From NCBI RefSeq assembly GCF_026738875.1, contig NZ_JAPQFJ010000002.1:186001-250000 (forward strand): 64,000 bases of DNA. Reading direction: 5' to 3'. The notes beneath the pieces are model-generated. The model did not search any database and was not told the DNA's origin. It saw only the letters and a list, made by a program, of their open reading frames with translations. This DNA is from Clostridium brassicae (GTDB taxonomy: Bacteria; Bacillota; Clostridia; Clostridiales; Clostridiaceae). Made by a program: the position numbers and the translations under genes. Within the stretch, counting starts at the first letter, position 1. Every line of letters begins with the position of its first letter. Shown here piece after piece: positions 46,405 to 55,369 of this stretch.

Positions 46405-47589
46405 TTATGAACGAGATTCAAGAGTGGTTTTGCTTTGAGATAATAAGCTTTTTATCAATAAAACAGCTATATTCCCAATCAATATGTATATAATTAAGCT
46501 ACTAAAACCAATAGTTATTCCAAATTTATCACCTATTTTTCCTACAGTCCATATAAATATGTATTGTAGTATACCTCCAATCATGCAAATCCAACCAATT
46601 AAATCTGAACTTGATTCTCCAAATTGTTCTTGCATCATAGACATTGTAATTGGGTACATTAGTGAGGTGAATAATCCAGTTAAAGATATAAAGATTAATT
46701 GTTTTGTAGTTATGCCCAAGAATATTAATATAAAATCAGCAGCAAAGGCAATTAAAATACTTTGATAATAACTTATATAATCTAATATTTTACTACACAA
46801 TAATCTTCCTATAGGAAAACTTACAAGAAATATAGTTAAATATTTTGAAGCTTCTGCTTCTGATAGATTTTTTGCATGTTTTGCATATATTATAAACCAA
46901 GTCCCCATTCCATATTCCCATATTTGAGAACATAAAAATATTACAATAAATGTCCAAACAATTAAGCTTTTATAAGGTAAGTTGTTTTTATTACAAGATT
47001 TCTTATTTATATTAATAGAAACTACTCCATCTTTGGTTTTATTATAAACAATTAGTATAATTATGAATATAAATATTGGTATACTTGATAAACTAATAAT
47101 TATTTGCCAAGACATACCTAAAGTTAAAAGTTTACTCATAACAGTAGGACCTAAACAAAGTCCTGTTGCTGCTCCAACATGAAGTTTCATAATGGTTTTA
47201 CCTCTTAAATTATTGTCACATAGAAAGCCAGTGTACATATTTAATACCAAACTAGAAACACCAAGTCCAAACATGAATATAGTAAAAAGTAAGTCAAAAA
47301 CAAAAACTGTTTTAGCAAAAATCATCAATAAAATACTTATTCCTAAAGAGATTAATCCTAAGATTAAAGTCATATTGTATCCTGACTTTTTTATTAATAT
47401 TCCTGTTAAGTAAGTAGAGATTTGCATCACAATGCCAGAAATTAGAACTAAAGTAGCAATATGACTAAAAGGAAGGTTATGTTCAGTTTGAATAATAGAA
47501 AATATATTGCTTCTTAGTGATAAAGTGAAGCAGATTTGTCCATAAATGATAAATAATAAAAGAGTTAATTTTTTTGTTGTTAACTTCAT
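46405..47589 (-). CDS. MFS transporter
   Basis: 394 residues with 12 predicted membrane segments and almost no soluble part. The family is that of sugar/metabolite MFS proteins (early LLLFIIYGQICFTLSLRSN; between TM2 and TM3 TGILIKKSGYNMTLI replaces a strict motif A; later YLTIFLVSFPIGRLLCSKIL). It lacks the drug-efflux motif C seen in the 19693 gene. Substrate unknown. RBS AGGAGG on the minus strand. It is alone and convergent with the lipoprotein gene. Confidence 0.82.
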   Translation of the reverse strand: MKLTTKKLTLLLFIIYGQICFTLSLRSNIFSIIQTEHNLPFSHIATLVLISGIVMQISTYLTGILIKKSGYNMTLILGLISLGISILLMIFAKTVFVFDLLFTIFMFGLGVSSLVLNMYTGFLCDNNLRGKTIMKLHVGAATGLCLGPTVMSKLLTLGMSWQIIISLSSIPIFIFIIILIVYNKTKDGVVSININKKSCNKNNLPYKSLIVWTFIVIFLCSQIWEYGMGTWFIIYAKHAKNLSEAEASKYLTIFLVSFPIGRLLCSKILDYISYYQSILIAFAADFILIFLGITTKQLIFISLTGLFTSLMYPITMSMMQEQFGESSSDLIGWICMIGGILQYIFIWTVGKIGDKFGITIGFSSLIIYILIGNIAVLLIKSLLSQSKTTLESRS

Positions 47590-47915
47590 GACAAATTCCT
47601 CCTGGGCAAGTAAATAATAGCAATAACAGTATATAATCTTTATAGTTATTATTCAAGGGCAATAATTAATTTAATTTTAGAAATCTTCTTTAATCTTAAA
47701 TATTCCACTTAATATGAGAAAAATGGAAAAAAATAAAATAAATTAAAGGATTTGAGAATTGATTATAGTATATATTATACAATTATTCTTTAAACATTTA
47801 AGTATATATGTAAAATAACAATAGATTATATCAAAATAAAGATAATATTATACAAGAAGATAAAATATGGTGGCTGAAGATTTATAATTTATATTTTAAC
47901 CAAGGAGGTGGTTTT
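47590..47915. other. Divergent intergenic region, MFS gene and ThiF-like gene
   Basis: 326 bp, very A+T-rich. A plausible plus-strand promoter is TTGAGA (47752-47757), 17-bp spacer, TTATAC (47775-47780). ATTATT/AATAAT half-sites flank GCCCTTG on the minus strand near 47651-47668, of unclear meaning. No ORF with an RBS. Confidence 0.4.
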
Positions 47916-48626
47916 GTGTTAAAAAAGTACATTAGGAATATGAATACTTTAACAAGAAAGGAGTTAGAATTGTTAAAAAACTATAAGGTATGCGTTATAG
48001 GATGTGGAAGAATAGGTGGATATGTAATAGATATGCTTGGGAAAATCGGACTAGGCTATATGAAAGTTGTAGATTATGATATATTTACAAAAGATAATTG
48101 TAATAGAAAGATACTTTATGATGGTAATTCTATTGGGAAATATAAATCAGTGGAAGCAGCAAAACGTATGAAGAAGATAAATGAGTCTGTAAAAGTAAAT
48201 CCAGTTGTAGATGAATTTAATAAAAGAAATGCAGAAAAAATAATTGGCAATTGTAATGTTGTTATAGATGCTTTAAATAATATAAATAGCAGATTGATTT
48301 TACAAGATACTTGTGAAAAGCTAAATATACCATTGGTACATGGAGGAATAGGGGAATGGTATGGTGAAATATGTACTATTTTGCCAGGGGATAGAACTTT
48401 TAACTTTATCTATAACAACTATGATGATAAAGAAAATAATAATATAGATGGAGTAGAAAAATGGAAAGTAAGCTACTCTTGTATACCTTCTTTGATAGCA
48501 TCGATACAAGTTAGCGAAGTAATCAAGCTTTGTGTTGGAAAAGGTGAATTACTTAGAAAAAAGGTACTTTTTATAGATTTATTGGGAAATGAATATAATA
48601 TTATAAAATTAGAAAAAAGTAGTTGA
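47916..48626 (+). CDS. ThiF/MoeB-like E1 adenylating-fold protein
   Basis: 236 residues. The nucleotide-binding glycine motif VCVIGCGRIGGYVIDML, acidic VVDYDIFTKDNCNRKILY (compare D-x-V-x-x-S/T-N-L-N-R-Q) and VVIDALNNINSR mark the ThiF/HesA/MoeB fold that adenylates ubiquitin-like sulfur carriers. The zinc CxxC pairs of MoeB are missing; one Cys lies in YSCIPSLIASIQVSEVIK. No ThiS/MoaD or thiamine or molybdopterin gene is near, so the partner is unknown. It may equally be a TcdA-like tRNA-modifying enzyme. GTG start with AAGGAGG 7 bp upstream. Confidence 0.83.
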   Translation: MLKKYIRNMNTLTRKELELLKNYKVCVIGCGRIGGYVIDMLGKIGLGYMKVVDYDIFTKDNCNRKILYDGNSIGKYKSVEAAKRMKKINESVKVNPVVDEFNKRNAEKIIGNCNVVIDALNNINSRLILQDTCEKLNIPLVHGGIGEWYGEICTILPGDRTFNFIYNNYDDKENNNIDGVEKWKVSYSCIPSLIASIQVSEVIKLCVGKGELLRKKVLFIDLLGNEYNIIKLEKSS

Positions 48627-48649
48627 TTAAGCTTACTTTTTTCTAATTT
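48606..48649. terminator. Bidirectional terminator between the ThiF-like gene and sdaAA
   Basis: A 16-bp stem (48606-48621 with 48634-48649) containing A6/T6 runs on both strands; the stop TGA (48624-48626) lies in the loop. Confidence 0.75.
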
Positions 48650-48671
48650 ATATTTAATTAATAGTAAAATG

Positions 48672-49547
48672 TTATTCGTTAAATACTTGTTTCTTTAATT
48701 TAAGACCTGTTGGAGTTACAGCTACTCCACCTAAAGCAGTTTCTCTAAGTTCAGGTGGTAGTTGCTTACCAACTTTGTACATTGCCCATACAGTTTCATC
48801 AAAAGGAATTTTACTAACAACCCCGCTCATTACAAGATCAGCTGTAGTTAGAGCACTTACAGTTCCGGCTACATTTCTTTTAGCGCATGGAACTTCTACT
48901 AGCCCAGCTACAGGGTCACATACTAAGCCTAATATATTTTTAATAACTATAGCGGCAGCATTTAAAGCTTGCTCTGGAGAGCCACCCATAAGTTCTACTA
49001 TAGCTGCGGAAGACATTGCTGCTGCTGAACCACATTCAGCTTGACAACCACCTTCTGCGCCTGCTACTGTAGCGTTTTTAGCTATTATCATTCCTACTCC
49101 AGATGCTGTAAATAATGCTTTTACCAAATCATCTTCGCTTTTATGTAGCTTTTCACCAGCTGATATTATAGCTGCAGGTAAAATACCACAAGAACCGGCA
49201 GTAGGGCACGCTACTATCTTTCCCATTGCCGCATTAACTTCTGAACAAGATAGTGCTCTTGCCATAGCTTTTACCATAAAATCTCCTGTTAATGTACTAC
49301 TATCTTCAGAATACTTCCTTAATTTTAAAGCATCTCCTCCAATTAGGCCACTTACTGATTTGATATCGTTTTCAAGTGCTTGAGTCGCTGAATTTTGCAT
49401 AACTTTAAGGCTATCTCTCATTTTTTCAAATACTTCTTCTCGGCTAGAATTGCTGTTTTCAATTTCAGCATTTAAAGTATATTCCCAAATAGTACAATTT
49501 TCTTCTTTACAAGCCTGTATAAGCTGTTCTCCTGTATTAGCAAACAT
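48672..49547 (-). CDS. sdaAA: L-serine dehydratase, iron-sulfur-dependent, alpha subunit
   Basis: 291 residues. Oxygen-sensitive 4Fe-4S enzyme deaminating L-serine to pyruvate. Cluster cysteines lie in CPTAGSCGILPAAI and in LVCDPVAGLVEVPCAKRN, and GGCQAECGSAAAMSSAA is also conserved. It is encoded 15 bp after sdaAB with AAAGGAGATG upstream, in the usual clostridial two-subunit order beta-alpha. Confidence 0.96.
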   Translation of the reverse strand: MFANTGEQLIQACKEENCTIWEYTLNAEIENSNSSREEVFEKMRDSLKVMQNSATQALENDIKSVSGLIGGDALKLRKYSEDSSTLTGDFMVKAMARALSCSEVNAAMGKIVACPTAGSCGILPAAIISAGEKLHKSEDDLVKALFTASGVGMIIAKNATVAGAEGGCQAECGSAAAMSSAAIVELMGGSPEQALNAAAIVIKNILGLVCDPVAGLVEVPCAKRNVAGTVSALTTADLVMSGVVSKIPFDETVWAMYKVGKQLPPELRETALGGVAVTPTGLKLKKQVFNE

Positions 49548-49562
49548 AATAGTTCATCTCCT

Positions 49563-50228
49563 TTAAATAAGTGGGTTTAACATTTTTATACTATAAATTT
49601 CTTGAATTGACTTTATCTTATCAAGTATATGATCAGGTATTATGTTGTCAGTTTCAATTGCCATAGTTGCTGTACAGCCTTTACCAGTTCTATAAACTTG
49701 CATAGAAGCTATATTTATTTCTTCTGCATAAAGAAGTGCAGTGATCTTAGATATAACCCCCGGTGTATCTTTATGATTAGTTATAAGGGTAGGATAGTCT
49801 CCTCTAAATTGGACGCTTTGACCATCAACATCAAATATTAGTATATTTCCTCCACCGATAGAAGAACCTGTAATTTCAGAAATGTTATTATCTTTTTTTG
49901 TAACAATAAACTTAACAGTATTAGGATGAACATCACCTAAATCGGTTTCAGTAAAAATGATTTCTATTCCTCTTTCTTTAGCTATAGAAAAAGAATTCTT
50001 TAAATTCTCATCCCATGGATCCATTCCTAAAATCCCCGCAACTAAAGCTTTATCTGTTCCATGTCCTTTATAGGTTTTAGCAAAAGAGCCATGTAGTAGA
50101 AATTCTACTTTTTTTATATTACCACCAGCAACTATAGCAGCAAATTTACCAAGTCTAGCTGCTCCAGCGGTATGAGAACTAGATGGACCTATCATTATAG
50201 GACCTACTATATCAAAAACACTACTCAT
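49563..50228 (-). CDS. sdaAB: L-serine dehydratase, iron-sulfur-dependent, beta subunit
   Basis: 221 residues. The start MSSVFDIVGPIMIGPSSSHTAGAARLGK is diagnostic for the beta domain, and GSFAKTYKGHGTDKALVAG is kept. A C-terminal ACT domain (about 148-221: VISKITALLYAEEINIASM) suggests allosteric control by an amino acid, probably serine. It is the first gene of the sdaAB-sdaAA operon. RBS GGAGGGG. The pyruvate product links it functionally to the LytS/LytTR-CstA unit downstream. Confidence 0.96.
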   Translation of the reverse strand: MSSVFDIVGPIMIGPSSSHTAGAARLGKFAAIVAGGNIKKVEFLLHGSFAKTYKGHGTDKALVAGILGMDPWDENLKNSFSIAKERGIEIIFTETDLGDVHPNTVKFIVTKKDNNISEITGSSIGGGNILIFDVDGQSVQFRGDYPTLITNHKDTPGVISKITALLYAEEINIASMQVYRTGKGCTATMAIETDNIIPDHILDKIKSIQEIYSIKMLNPLI

Positions 50229-50425
50229 TATAATCCCCTCCTAAAATTAGAGTATATATTTAAAAACCTCACAAAATATATTATAGAATATTGTGAATAA
50301 AATTCAATGATTATAATGATTTATTATAAACAAAATACTTAACTATTATGACAATACATGATAATATAAGTAAAGTAAAGCACAGTAAATAAAGATTATA
50401 TTTAGTATAGTATGAGGAGAAGTTT

Positions 50426-50878
50426 ATGAGCAATTTACTTAAAATTTTTTTATGGTCAGCAGTTCCTATAATAGAACAAAGAGGAGCAATACCATTAGGC
50501 ATATTAAAGTATAATATGAGTCCACAGATAGTATTTTTAGTGAGTTTTTTAGGAAGCATGCTTCCCGTGCCTTTTATACTTTTAATGTTTAATAAAATCT
50601 TTTCATTGATGCAAAGGTATAAATTTTTTAGCAAAATTACAGGATTTATTGAGAAAAAAATAAATAAAAATTCAGTACATCTAGAAAAATATAAGGAAAT
50701 AGGTCTAATAACTTTTATAGGAATTCCATTGCCTACAACAGGAGTATGGACAGGAAGCGCAGTGGCTGCTTTCTTAAAGCTTGATTTTAAAAAATCTATT
50801 TTTTGTGCTGCAGTAGGTGCATTGATTTCAGCAACTTTACTTACTTTTGCATGTATGTTTTTCCCAAGTCTTATTTAA
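50426..50878 (+). CDS. Small integral membrane protein, COG2426 (small multidrug export-like)
   Basis: 150 residues with about four membrane segments. The start MSNLLKIFLWSAVPIIEQRG, then AIPLGI, and later FIGIPLPTTGVWTGSAVAAF are the hallmark of the COG2426/Sm_multidrug_ex family. Despite the name, transport of drugs has not been shown for most members. GAGGAGAAG RBS. Tandem with the LytS gene (63 bp gap). Confidence 0.85.
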   Translation: MSNLLKIFLWSAVPIIEQRGAIPLGILKYNMSPQIVFLVSFLGSMLPVPFILLMFNKIFSLMQRYKFFSKITGFIEKKINKNSVHLEKYKEIGLITFIGIPLPTTGVWTGSAVAAFLKLDFKKSIFCAAVGALISATLLTFACMFFPSLI

Positions 50879-50941
50879 AATAGATTTCTAATTAGTTTTA
50901 AATATAATAATTCATAACTAATTATGAATAGGGTGATAACA

Positions 50942-52615
50942 TTGATAGAAATCTTAAAAAATCTTATTAATAATTTAGGTTACATTTGGTTTATTGCATT
51001 TATAATATCTCAATCTAGAAGTTTTAAAAAGATCATTCAAAAGGACAAGTTTAAAAATAAGGATTTGTTTATTTTATCTGTAATATTTGGATGTTTTGGA
51101 ATACTAGGAACTTATGTAGGAACAGAAGTAAATGGTGCAATAGCTAATACAAGAATAATAGGGGTTATGGCCGGTGGTATACTTTGTGGACCATTTGTAG
51201 GTGCTTTAGCAGGGATAATTGCAGGTGCTCATAGATTTGTAGTGGGTGCTGTTACTATAACTACGATACCATGTACCATAGCTACAATTATATCTGGTAT
51301 AGTATCTGGTGTACTTTATAAAAAATCCAATAATAAAAATAGGTGGGTATATGGTTTAATTGGTGGAGTAATAATGGAGAGTTTGGAAATGTTGCTGATT
51401 ATTATTATGTCCAAGCCTTTTTCAGATGCTATTATGATTGTAAAAAGCATATATATACCTATGGGATTTACTAATGCTATAGGTATAGCGGTTCTTATTT
51501 TACTAATTCAGAATATATTTGAAGAAAAAGAACAGATAGCTGCTAAACAAGCACAATTAGCATTAGAGATAGCAAATAAAACTTTACCATATTTCAGGGA
51601 AATTAATGAAGAATCTTTTATAAAGATATGTCAGATTATAAAAGATTCTATAAAAGCAGATGCGGTTTCAATTACTAATAAAGAATATGTTCTTGCTCAT
51701 GTAGGAATTGGATCAGATCATCATGTAAAAGGTTCTAAAATACAAACAGGAGCAACGGAAAAGGTTATTAATCAGGGATGTATTTTAGAAATGACTAGTG
51801 CAAAAGAAATAAATTGTAGTTATGAAAACTGTCCGCTTAAATCAGCTATTGTAGCTCCGTTGAAATATGGTAAAGAGGTAATAGGTACATTAAAGATATA
51901 TTACGATACAGAAGGAGATATACCTTTTAGAAATAGAAATTTAGCAATAGGTTTATCACAGATAATATCAACTCAATTAGAGATTAGTAAAATTGAAAAA
52001 TTAAAAAATATGGCCAATAAAGCTGAAATAAAGGCTCTTCAAGCCCAAATTAATCCACACTTCTTGTTTAATGCATTAAATACAATAGTTTCTTTTATAA
52101 GAATAGATCCAAATAAAGCAAGAGAATTAATTTTAAATTTATCCACATATTTAAGATATAATTTAGAAATTGGAGACGAACCTGTAGATATTTATAAGGA
52201 GATAGAACAAGTTAAGGCTTATATAGATATAGAAAAAGCTAGATATAAAGATAAACTAAATGTTATATATGACATAGATGAGGAAATTGATATAAAAATA
52301 CCTAGTTTAATTATTCAGCCTATAGTAGAAAATTCAGTTAAGCATGGTATTTTAAAAGAAAATAAAAAAGGAACGATAAAAATAAGTATAAATGAAATTG
52401 ATAAAGAAAGTGCTAGAGTTACTATAGAGGATGATGGAGTAGGTATCGATGAAAATATAATTAACAAAGTATATCAAGGAAATATGAAAGAAAATAAAAT
52501 AGGTATTTCAAATGTAAACAATAGATTAAAATGTTTATATGGAAAAGGACTTAAGATAGAGAGGTTAGATAAAGGAACCAGAACAACTTTTATTATTCAT
52601 CAATTGAAAGGATGA
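50942..52615 (+). CDS. LytS/BtsS-type sensor histidine kinase
   Basis: About 557 residues from TTG 50942 (AGGGTGAT upstream); ATG 50924 lacks an RBS. A 5TMR-LYT sensor membrane domain (about 5-190) includes GVMAGGILCGPFVGALAGIIAG. A GAF domain (about 215-340) is followed by His_kinase with phospho-acceptor His in QAQINPHFLFNALNTI and HATPase_c (VENSVKHGILKE, EDDGVGIDENI). This family senses pyruvate in E. coli BtsS/YpdA and envelope state in staphylococcal LytS. The adjacent transporter favours the pyruvate-type role. Partner regulator follows at 52621. Confidence 0.93.
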   Translation: MIEILKNLINNLGYIWFIAFIISQSRSFKKIIQKDKFKNKDLFILSVIFGCFGILGTYVGTEVNGAIANTRIIGVMAGGILCGPFVGALAGIIAGAHRFVVGAVTITTIPCTIATIISGIVSGVLYKKSNNKNRWVYGLIGGVIMESLEMLLIIIMSKPFSDAIMIVKSIYIPMGFTNAIGIAVLILLIQNIFEEKEQIAAKQAQLALEIANKTLPYFREINEESFIKICQIIKDSIKADAVSITNKEYVLAHVGIGSDHHVKGSKIQTGATEKVINQGCILEMTSAKEINCSYENCPLKSAIVAPLKYGKEVIGTLKIYYDTEGDIPFRNRNLAIGLSQIISTQLEISKIEKLKNMANKAEIKALQAQINPHFLFNALNTIVSFIRIDPNKARELILNLSTYLRYNLEIGDEPVDIYKEIEQVKAYIDIEKARYKDKLNVIYDIDEEIDIKIPSLIIQPIVENSVKHGILKENKKGTIKISINEIDKESARVTIEDDGVGIDENIINKVYQGNMKENKIGISNVNNRLKCLYGKGLKIERLDKGTRTTFIIHQLKG

Positions 52616-52620
52616 TTTTT

Positions 52621-53328
52621 ATGAATTGTATAATTGTTGATGATGAGTATCCTGCAAGAGAAGAGCTTAAATATTTTATTAAAGAGTTTAGTAAGATAGA
52701 TATAGTAGAAGAGTTTGATGATTCAGTAGAGGCTTTACAATATATAGAAAGCAATAAGCCTAATATTATATTTTTAGATATTAGTATGCCTAAATTAGAT
52801 GGCATGGCATTAGGAAAGATACTAAATAATTTTGAGAAGAAAATAATAATAGTTTTTATAACAGCATATAAAGAGTATGCAGTTAATGCTTTTGAAATAG
52901 AGGCTTTTGATTATATATTGAAACCTTATTCAGAAGAAAGAATTGTAAGAACATTAAAAAGATTAGAAAGACAAGAGAAATCTATAGATAAATGTATGTC
53001 GAATAAAATTACATTAAAACAAGATAATAAACTTAAAGTAATAAATATCTATGATATTTGTTATTGTGAAGCTCATGAAAGAGAAACAATTATTTATATA
53101 GCTAAGGAAAAATTTGTGGAACATAGTAGTATATCAGAATTTTATAAAAAGTTGCCTAGAAAAAGTTTCTTTAAATGTCATAGATCATATATAGTAAATA
53201 TAGAAAAAATTACAGAAATAGCTCCTTGGTTTAACAATACTTACATGTTAAAGCTTAAAGCAATGGAAACAGATATACCGGTTAGTAGAAATAATATAAA
53301 TAAATTTAAGCACCTAATGGGCATATAA
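52621..53328 (+). CDS. LytTR-family response regulator
   Basis: 235 residues from ATG 52621 (AAAGGATG upstream); ATG 52612 overlaps the kinase stop but sits on the RBS. The receiver domain has D7, D8 and D53 (IIFLDISMPKLDG) and K in YILKPYSEER. The C-terminal LytTR domain (about 135-232) contains FFKCHRSYIVNIEKITEIAPW and VSRNNINKFKHLMG. LytTR binds pairs of direct repeats. Two perfect 13-bp direct repeats lie 31-70 bp after its stop, before the CstA gene, the likely target. Confidence 0.94.
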   Translation: MNCIIVDDEYPAREELKYFIKEFSKIDIVEEFDDSVEALQYIESNKPNIIFLDISMPKLDGMALGKILNNFEKKIIIVFITAYKEYAVNAFEIEAFDYILKPYSEERIVRTLKRLERQEKSIDKCMSNKITLKQDNKLKVINIYDICYCEAHERETIIYIAKEKFVEHSSISEFYKKLPRKSFFKCHRSYIVNIEKITEIAPWFNNTYMLKLKAMETDIPVSRNNINKFKHLMGI

Positions 53329-53330
53329 AT

Positions 53331-53350
53331 GCACTTTATGTGCTTTTTTT
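53331..53350 (+). terminator. Short terminator after the LytTR gene
   Basis: GCAC-TTTAT-GTG C hairpin (53331-53343) and T7. It insulates the CstA promoter from the regulator transcript. Confidence 0.7.
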
Positions 53351-53358
53351 GTTATCTC

Positions 53359-53398
53359 ATGTTAATTATAAGCTTAAGTGTATAGATGTTAATTATAA
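53359..53398 (+). promoter_or_regulatory. Direct repeats, predicted LytTR operator
   Basis: ATGTTAATTATAA occurs at 53359-53371 and again, identical, at 53386-53398 (27-bp period). The GTTAAT core fits the GTTN[AG][TG] part of LytTR half-sites. They lie about 50-90 bp upstream of the CstA start. The 27-bp period is longer than the commonly cited 21-22 bp. Confidence 0.6.
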
Positions 53399-53449
53399 TT
53401 GAAGTAATGATCGATATATTTATGATATTTGAGGGGAGGAGTTAAGATT

Positions 53450-54892
53450 ATGGTATCATTTATAGTTTCTATTATTGCTTTAATAGTAGGGTATTTTATT
53501 TATGGTAAGTTTGTAGAAAAGGTTTTCGGTGCTGACAGTAGTAAAGAAACGCCCGCAATTAGACTTGAAGATGGAGTTGACTTTGTTCCAATGCCTGAAT
53601 GGAAAATATTCTTAATACAATTTTTAAATATAGCTGGACTTGGACCTATATTTGGAGCTATTGCAGGTGCTATGTGGGGACCGTCTGCATTTTTATGGAT
53701 TGTATTTGGATGTATTTTTGCAGGAGCTGTTCATGATTATTTTTCTGGTATGTTATCAGTAAGACATGATGGTTCAAGTATACCAGAGGTTGTTGGAAAG
53801 TATCTTGGAAATGGATTTAAACAATTTATGAGGGTTTTTTCAGTCATTTTATTAGTGTTAGTAGGAGTTGTATTTGTTAGTGGACCAGCTGGAATATTAA
53901 ATGGATTAGTTCCATCTGTAACCAAAAATATATTCTTGTATATTATATTTGCTTATTATTTAATAGCAACTGTAGTTCCAGTAGATAAGTTAATAGGAAA
54001 AATATACCCTATATTTGGAGTATGCTTATTGATAATGGCAATTGGAGTTGGAGGAGTATTGATAATTGGTGGATATCATATACCAGAAGTTGCCGGAAAT
54101 CTCTATAATATGCATGTGAAACCTGATCAGTATCCATTATATCCTATGCTATTTATAACTATAGCATGTGGTGCTATTTCAGGTTTCCACGCAACACAAT
54201 CACCACTTATGGCTAGATGCATAACTAATGAAAAACAGGGAAGAAGAGTATTCTTAGGTTCTATGATAGCTGAAGGAATAGTTGCTTTAATATGGGCAGC
54301 AGCAGCAATGACATTCTTTGGTGGAGTTGATGGATTAGCAAATGCTATGGCTCAGCATGGTAATAATGCAGGATGGGTCGTAAACGAAGTTTGTAACAGT
54401 TTACTTGGTAAAGTAGGAGGAGCTTTAGCAATTTTGGGAGTTGTAGCTTGTCCTATAACATCAGGAGATACAGCTTTTAGAAGCGCTAGACTCACTATAG
54501 CGGATTCTTTAAAGTTTAAACAAGATTCAATTAAGAATAGATTTTTAATATCTATACCATTATTTGTAATAGGATTTTATTTAACTACAGTTAACTTTGC
54601 TGTTATCTGGAGATACTTTGGATGGTCAAATCAAACATTAGCAACTATAGTACTTTGGACAGCGGCAATGTATTTAGTTAAGAATGGAAAGAATTTTTTA
54701 ATGGCAGTAGTGCCAGCTACATTTATGACATCAGTATGTACCACTTATATCTTGGTTGCTCCAGAAGGGTTTAAATTATCAATGAGCATCGGAGCACCAG
54801 CAGGAGTAACAGTAGCTGCAGCTAGTTTAATATGTTTCTTAGTTGTTGCAAAGAAAGTTAAAGCAAATAAAGAGATAAGTGAAGGAATATAA
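53450..54892 (+). CDS. cstA: CstA-family transporter (pyruvate/peptide-type)
   Basis: 480 residues from ATG 53450 (GGGGAGGAG upstream); a start at 53429 lies before the RBS. It has about 13-14 membrane segments. CstA signature stretches: FLNIAGLGPIFGAIAGAMWG, VFGCIFAGAVHDYFSGMLSV, ISGFHATQSPLMARCI and CPITSGDTAFRSARLTIAD. It is shorter than E. coli CstA/BtsT (about 700), lacking the C-terminal extension, as usual for clostridial members. E. coli BtsT and CstA import pyruvate with protons. Its position after LytS/LytTR suggests two-component control by external pyruvate or a related acid. The stop TAA is the first codon of repeat copy 2. Confidence 0.92.
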   Translation: MVSFIVSIIALIVGYFIYGKFVEKVFGADSSKETPAIRLEDGVDFVPMPEWKIFLIQFLNIAGLGPIFGAIAGAMWGPSAFLWIVFGCIFAGAVHDYFSGMLSVRHDGSSIPEVVGKYLGNGFKQFMRVFSVILLVLVGVVFVSGPAGILNGLVPSVTKNIFLYIIFAYYLIATVVPVDKLIGKIYPIFGVCLLIMAIGVGGVLIIGGYHIPEVAGNLYNMHVKPDQYPLYPMLFITIACGAISGFHATQSPLMARCITNEKQGRRVFLGSMIAEGIVALIWAAAAMTFFGGVDGLANAMAQHGNNAGWVVNEVCNSLLGKVGGALAILGVVACPITSGDTAFRSARLTIADSLKFKQDSIKNRFLISIPLFVIGFYLTTVNFAVIWRYFGWSNQTLATIVLWTAAMYLVKNGKNFLMAVVPATFMTSVCTTYILVAPEGFKLSMSIGAPAGVTVAAASLICFLVVAKKVKANKEISEGI

Positions 54893-55307
54893 TAATGTTG
54901 CATCGCAATATTATTTTAGAGAATAGTGAAAAGAGAATAGTAAATAGTAAAGGAGGATTTTCCTCCTAGTGTCAGAAAATCTTTAAATTAAATAAAAGAA
55001 TAAGCTCATAATGAAAATTTAATTTTTCATTATGAGCTTTGTTTTTGACTTAAACAAAAGAGCTGGTAAGCTCTTAAAAGCGATAGCTTATGGGAGGCAT
55101 CTCTTAACTTAAGATTAAAAGATAGTTGCTATAAAATAATGGACTCCTGAAGTCGAACTGCGTCATGGACGACGTATAGGGAGGGTAGCATTTTTAGAAG
55201 GCTACCCTTTTAGTGCTTCTTTGCGTACTGAAGGTTTAATGGATAACTACATATATTTAGAAAACCTATTCCTCTGTCGTTATCCATTAAGTCGTAATAT
55301 TATTCTA
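54890..55307 (+). repeat. Dispersed non-coding repeat, copy 2 (internally deleted form)
   Basis: 418 bp matching copy 1 at both ends. The left part holds a hairpin on the stop codon (loop ATC instead of GAT), AGGAGGA/TCCTCCT, the AAGCTCATAATG palindrome (55002-55039) and AAGAGCT/AGCTCTT. The right part runs from TGGACTCCTG (55139) to TAATATTATTCTA. About 450 bp of copy 1, including the 5' strands of its long-range RNA helices, are replaced by about 50 bp of unrelated sequence. The 3' half keeps the GGGTAGC/GCTACCC arm, here better paired than in copy 1. No ORF with RBS. Confidence 0.85.
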
Positions 55308-55369
55308 TTGAGTATATTTTTTATTTAAATTCATAAAATAAGAAAGTATATTTTAAGGGTGGTGATATT

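Noticed and set aside
48775-49044. 89-residue plus-strand frame inside sdaAA
   Set aside because: Antisense shadow of a conserved enzyme gene; no RBS.
50311-50634. 107-residue minus-strand frame with a hydrophobic stretch
   Set aside because: It overlaps the well-supported COG2426 membrane gene at 50426 and has no family match or RBS.
53359-53398. Direct repeats as the start of a CRISPR array
   Set aside because: Only two short copies, no further repeats or spacers, and no cas genes; a regulator site is the simpler reading.
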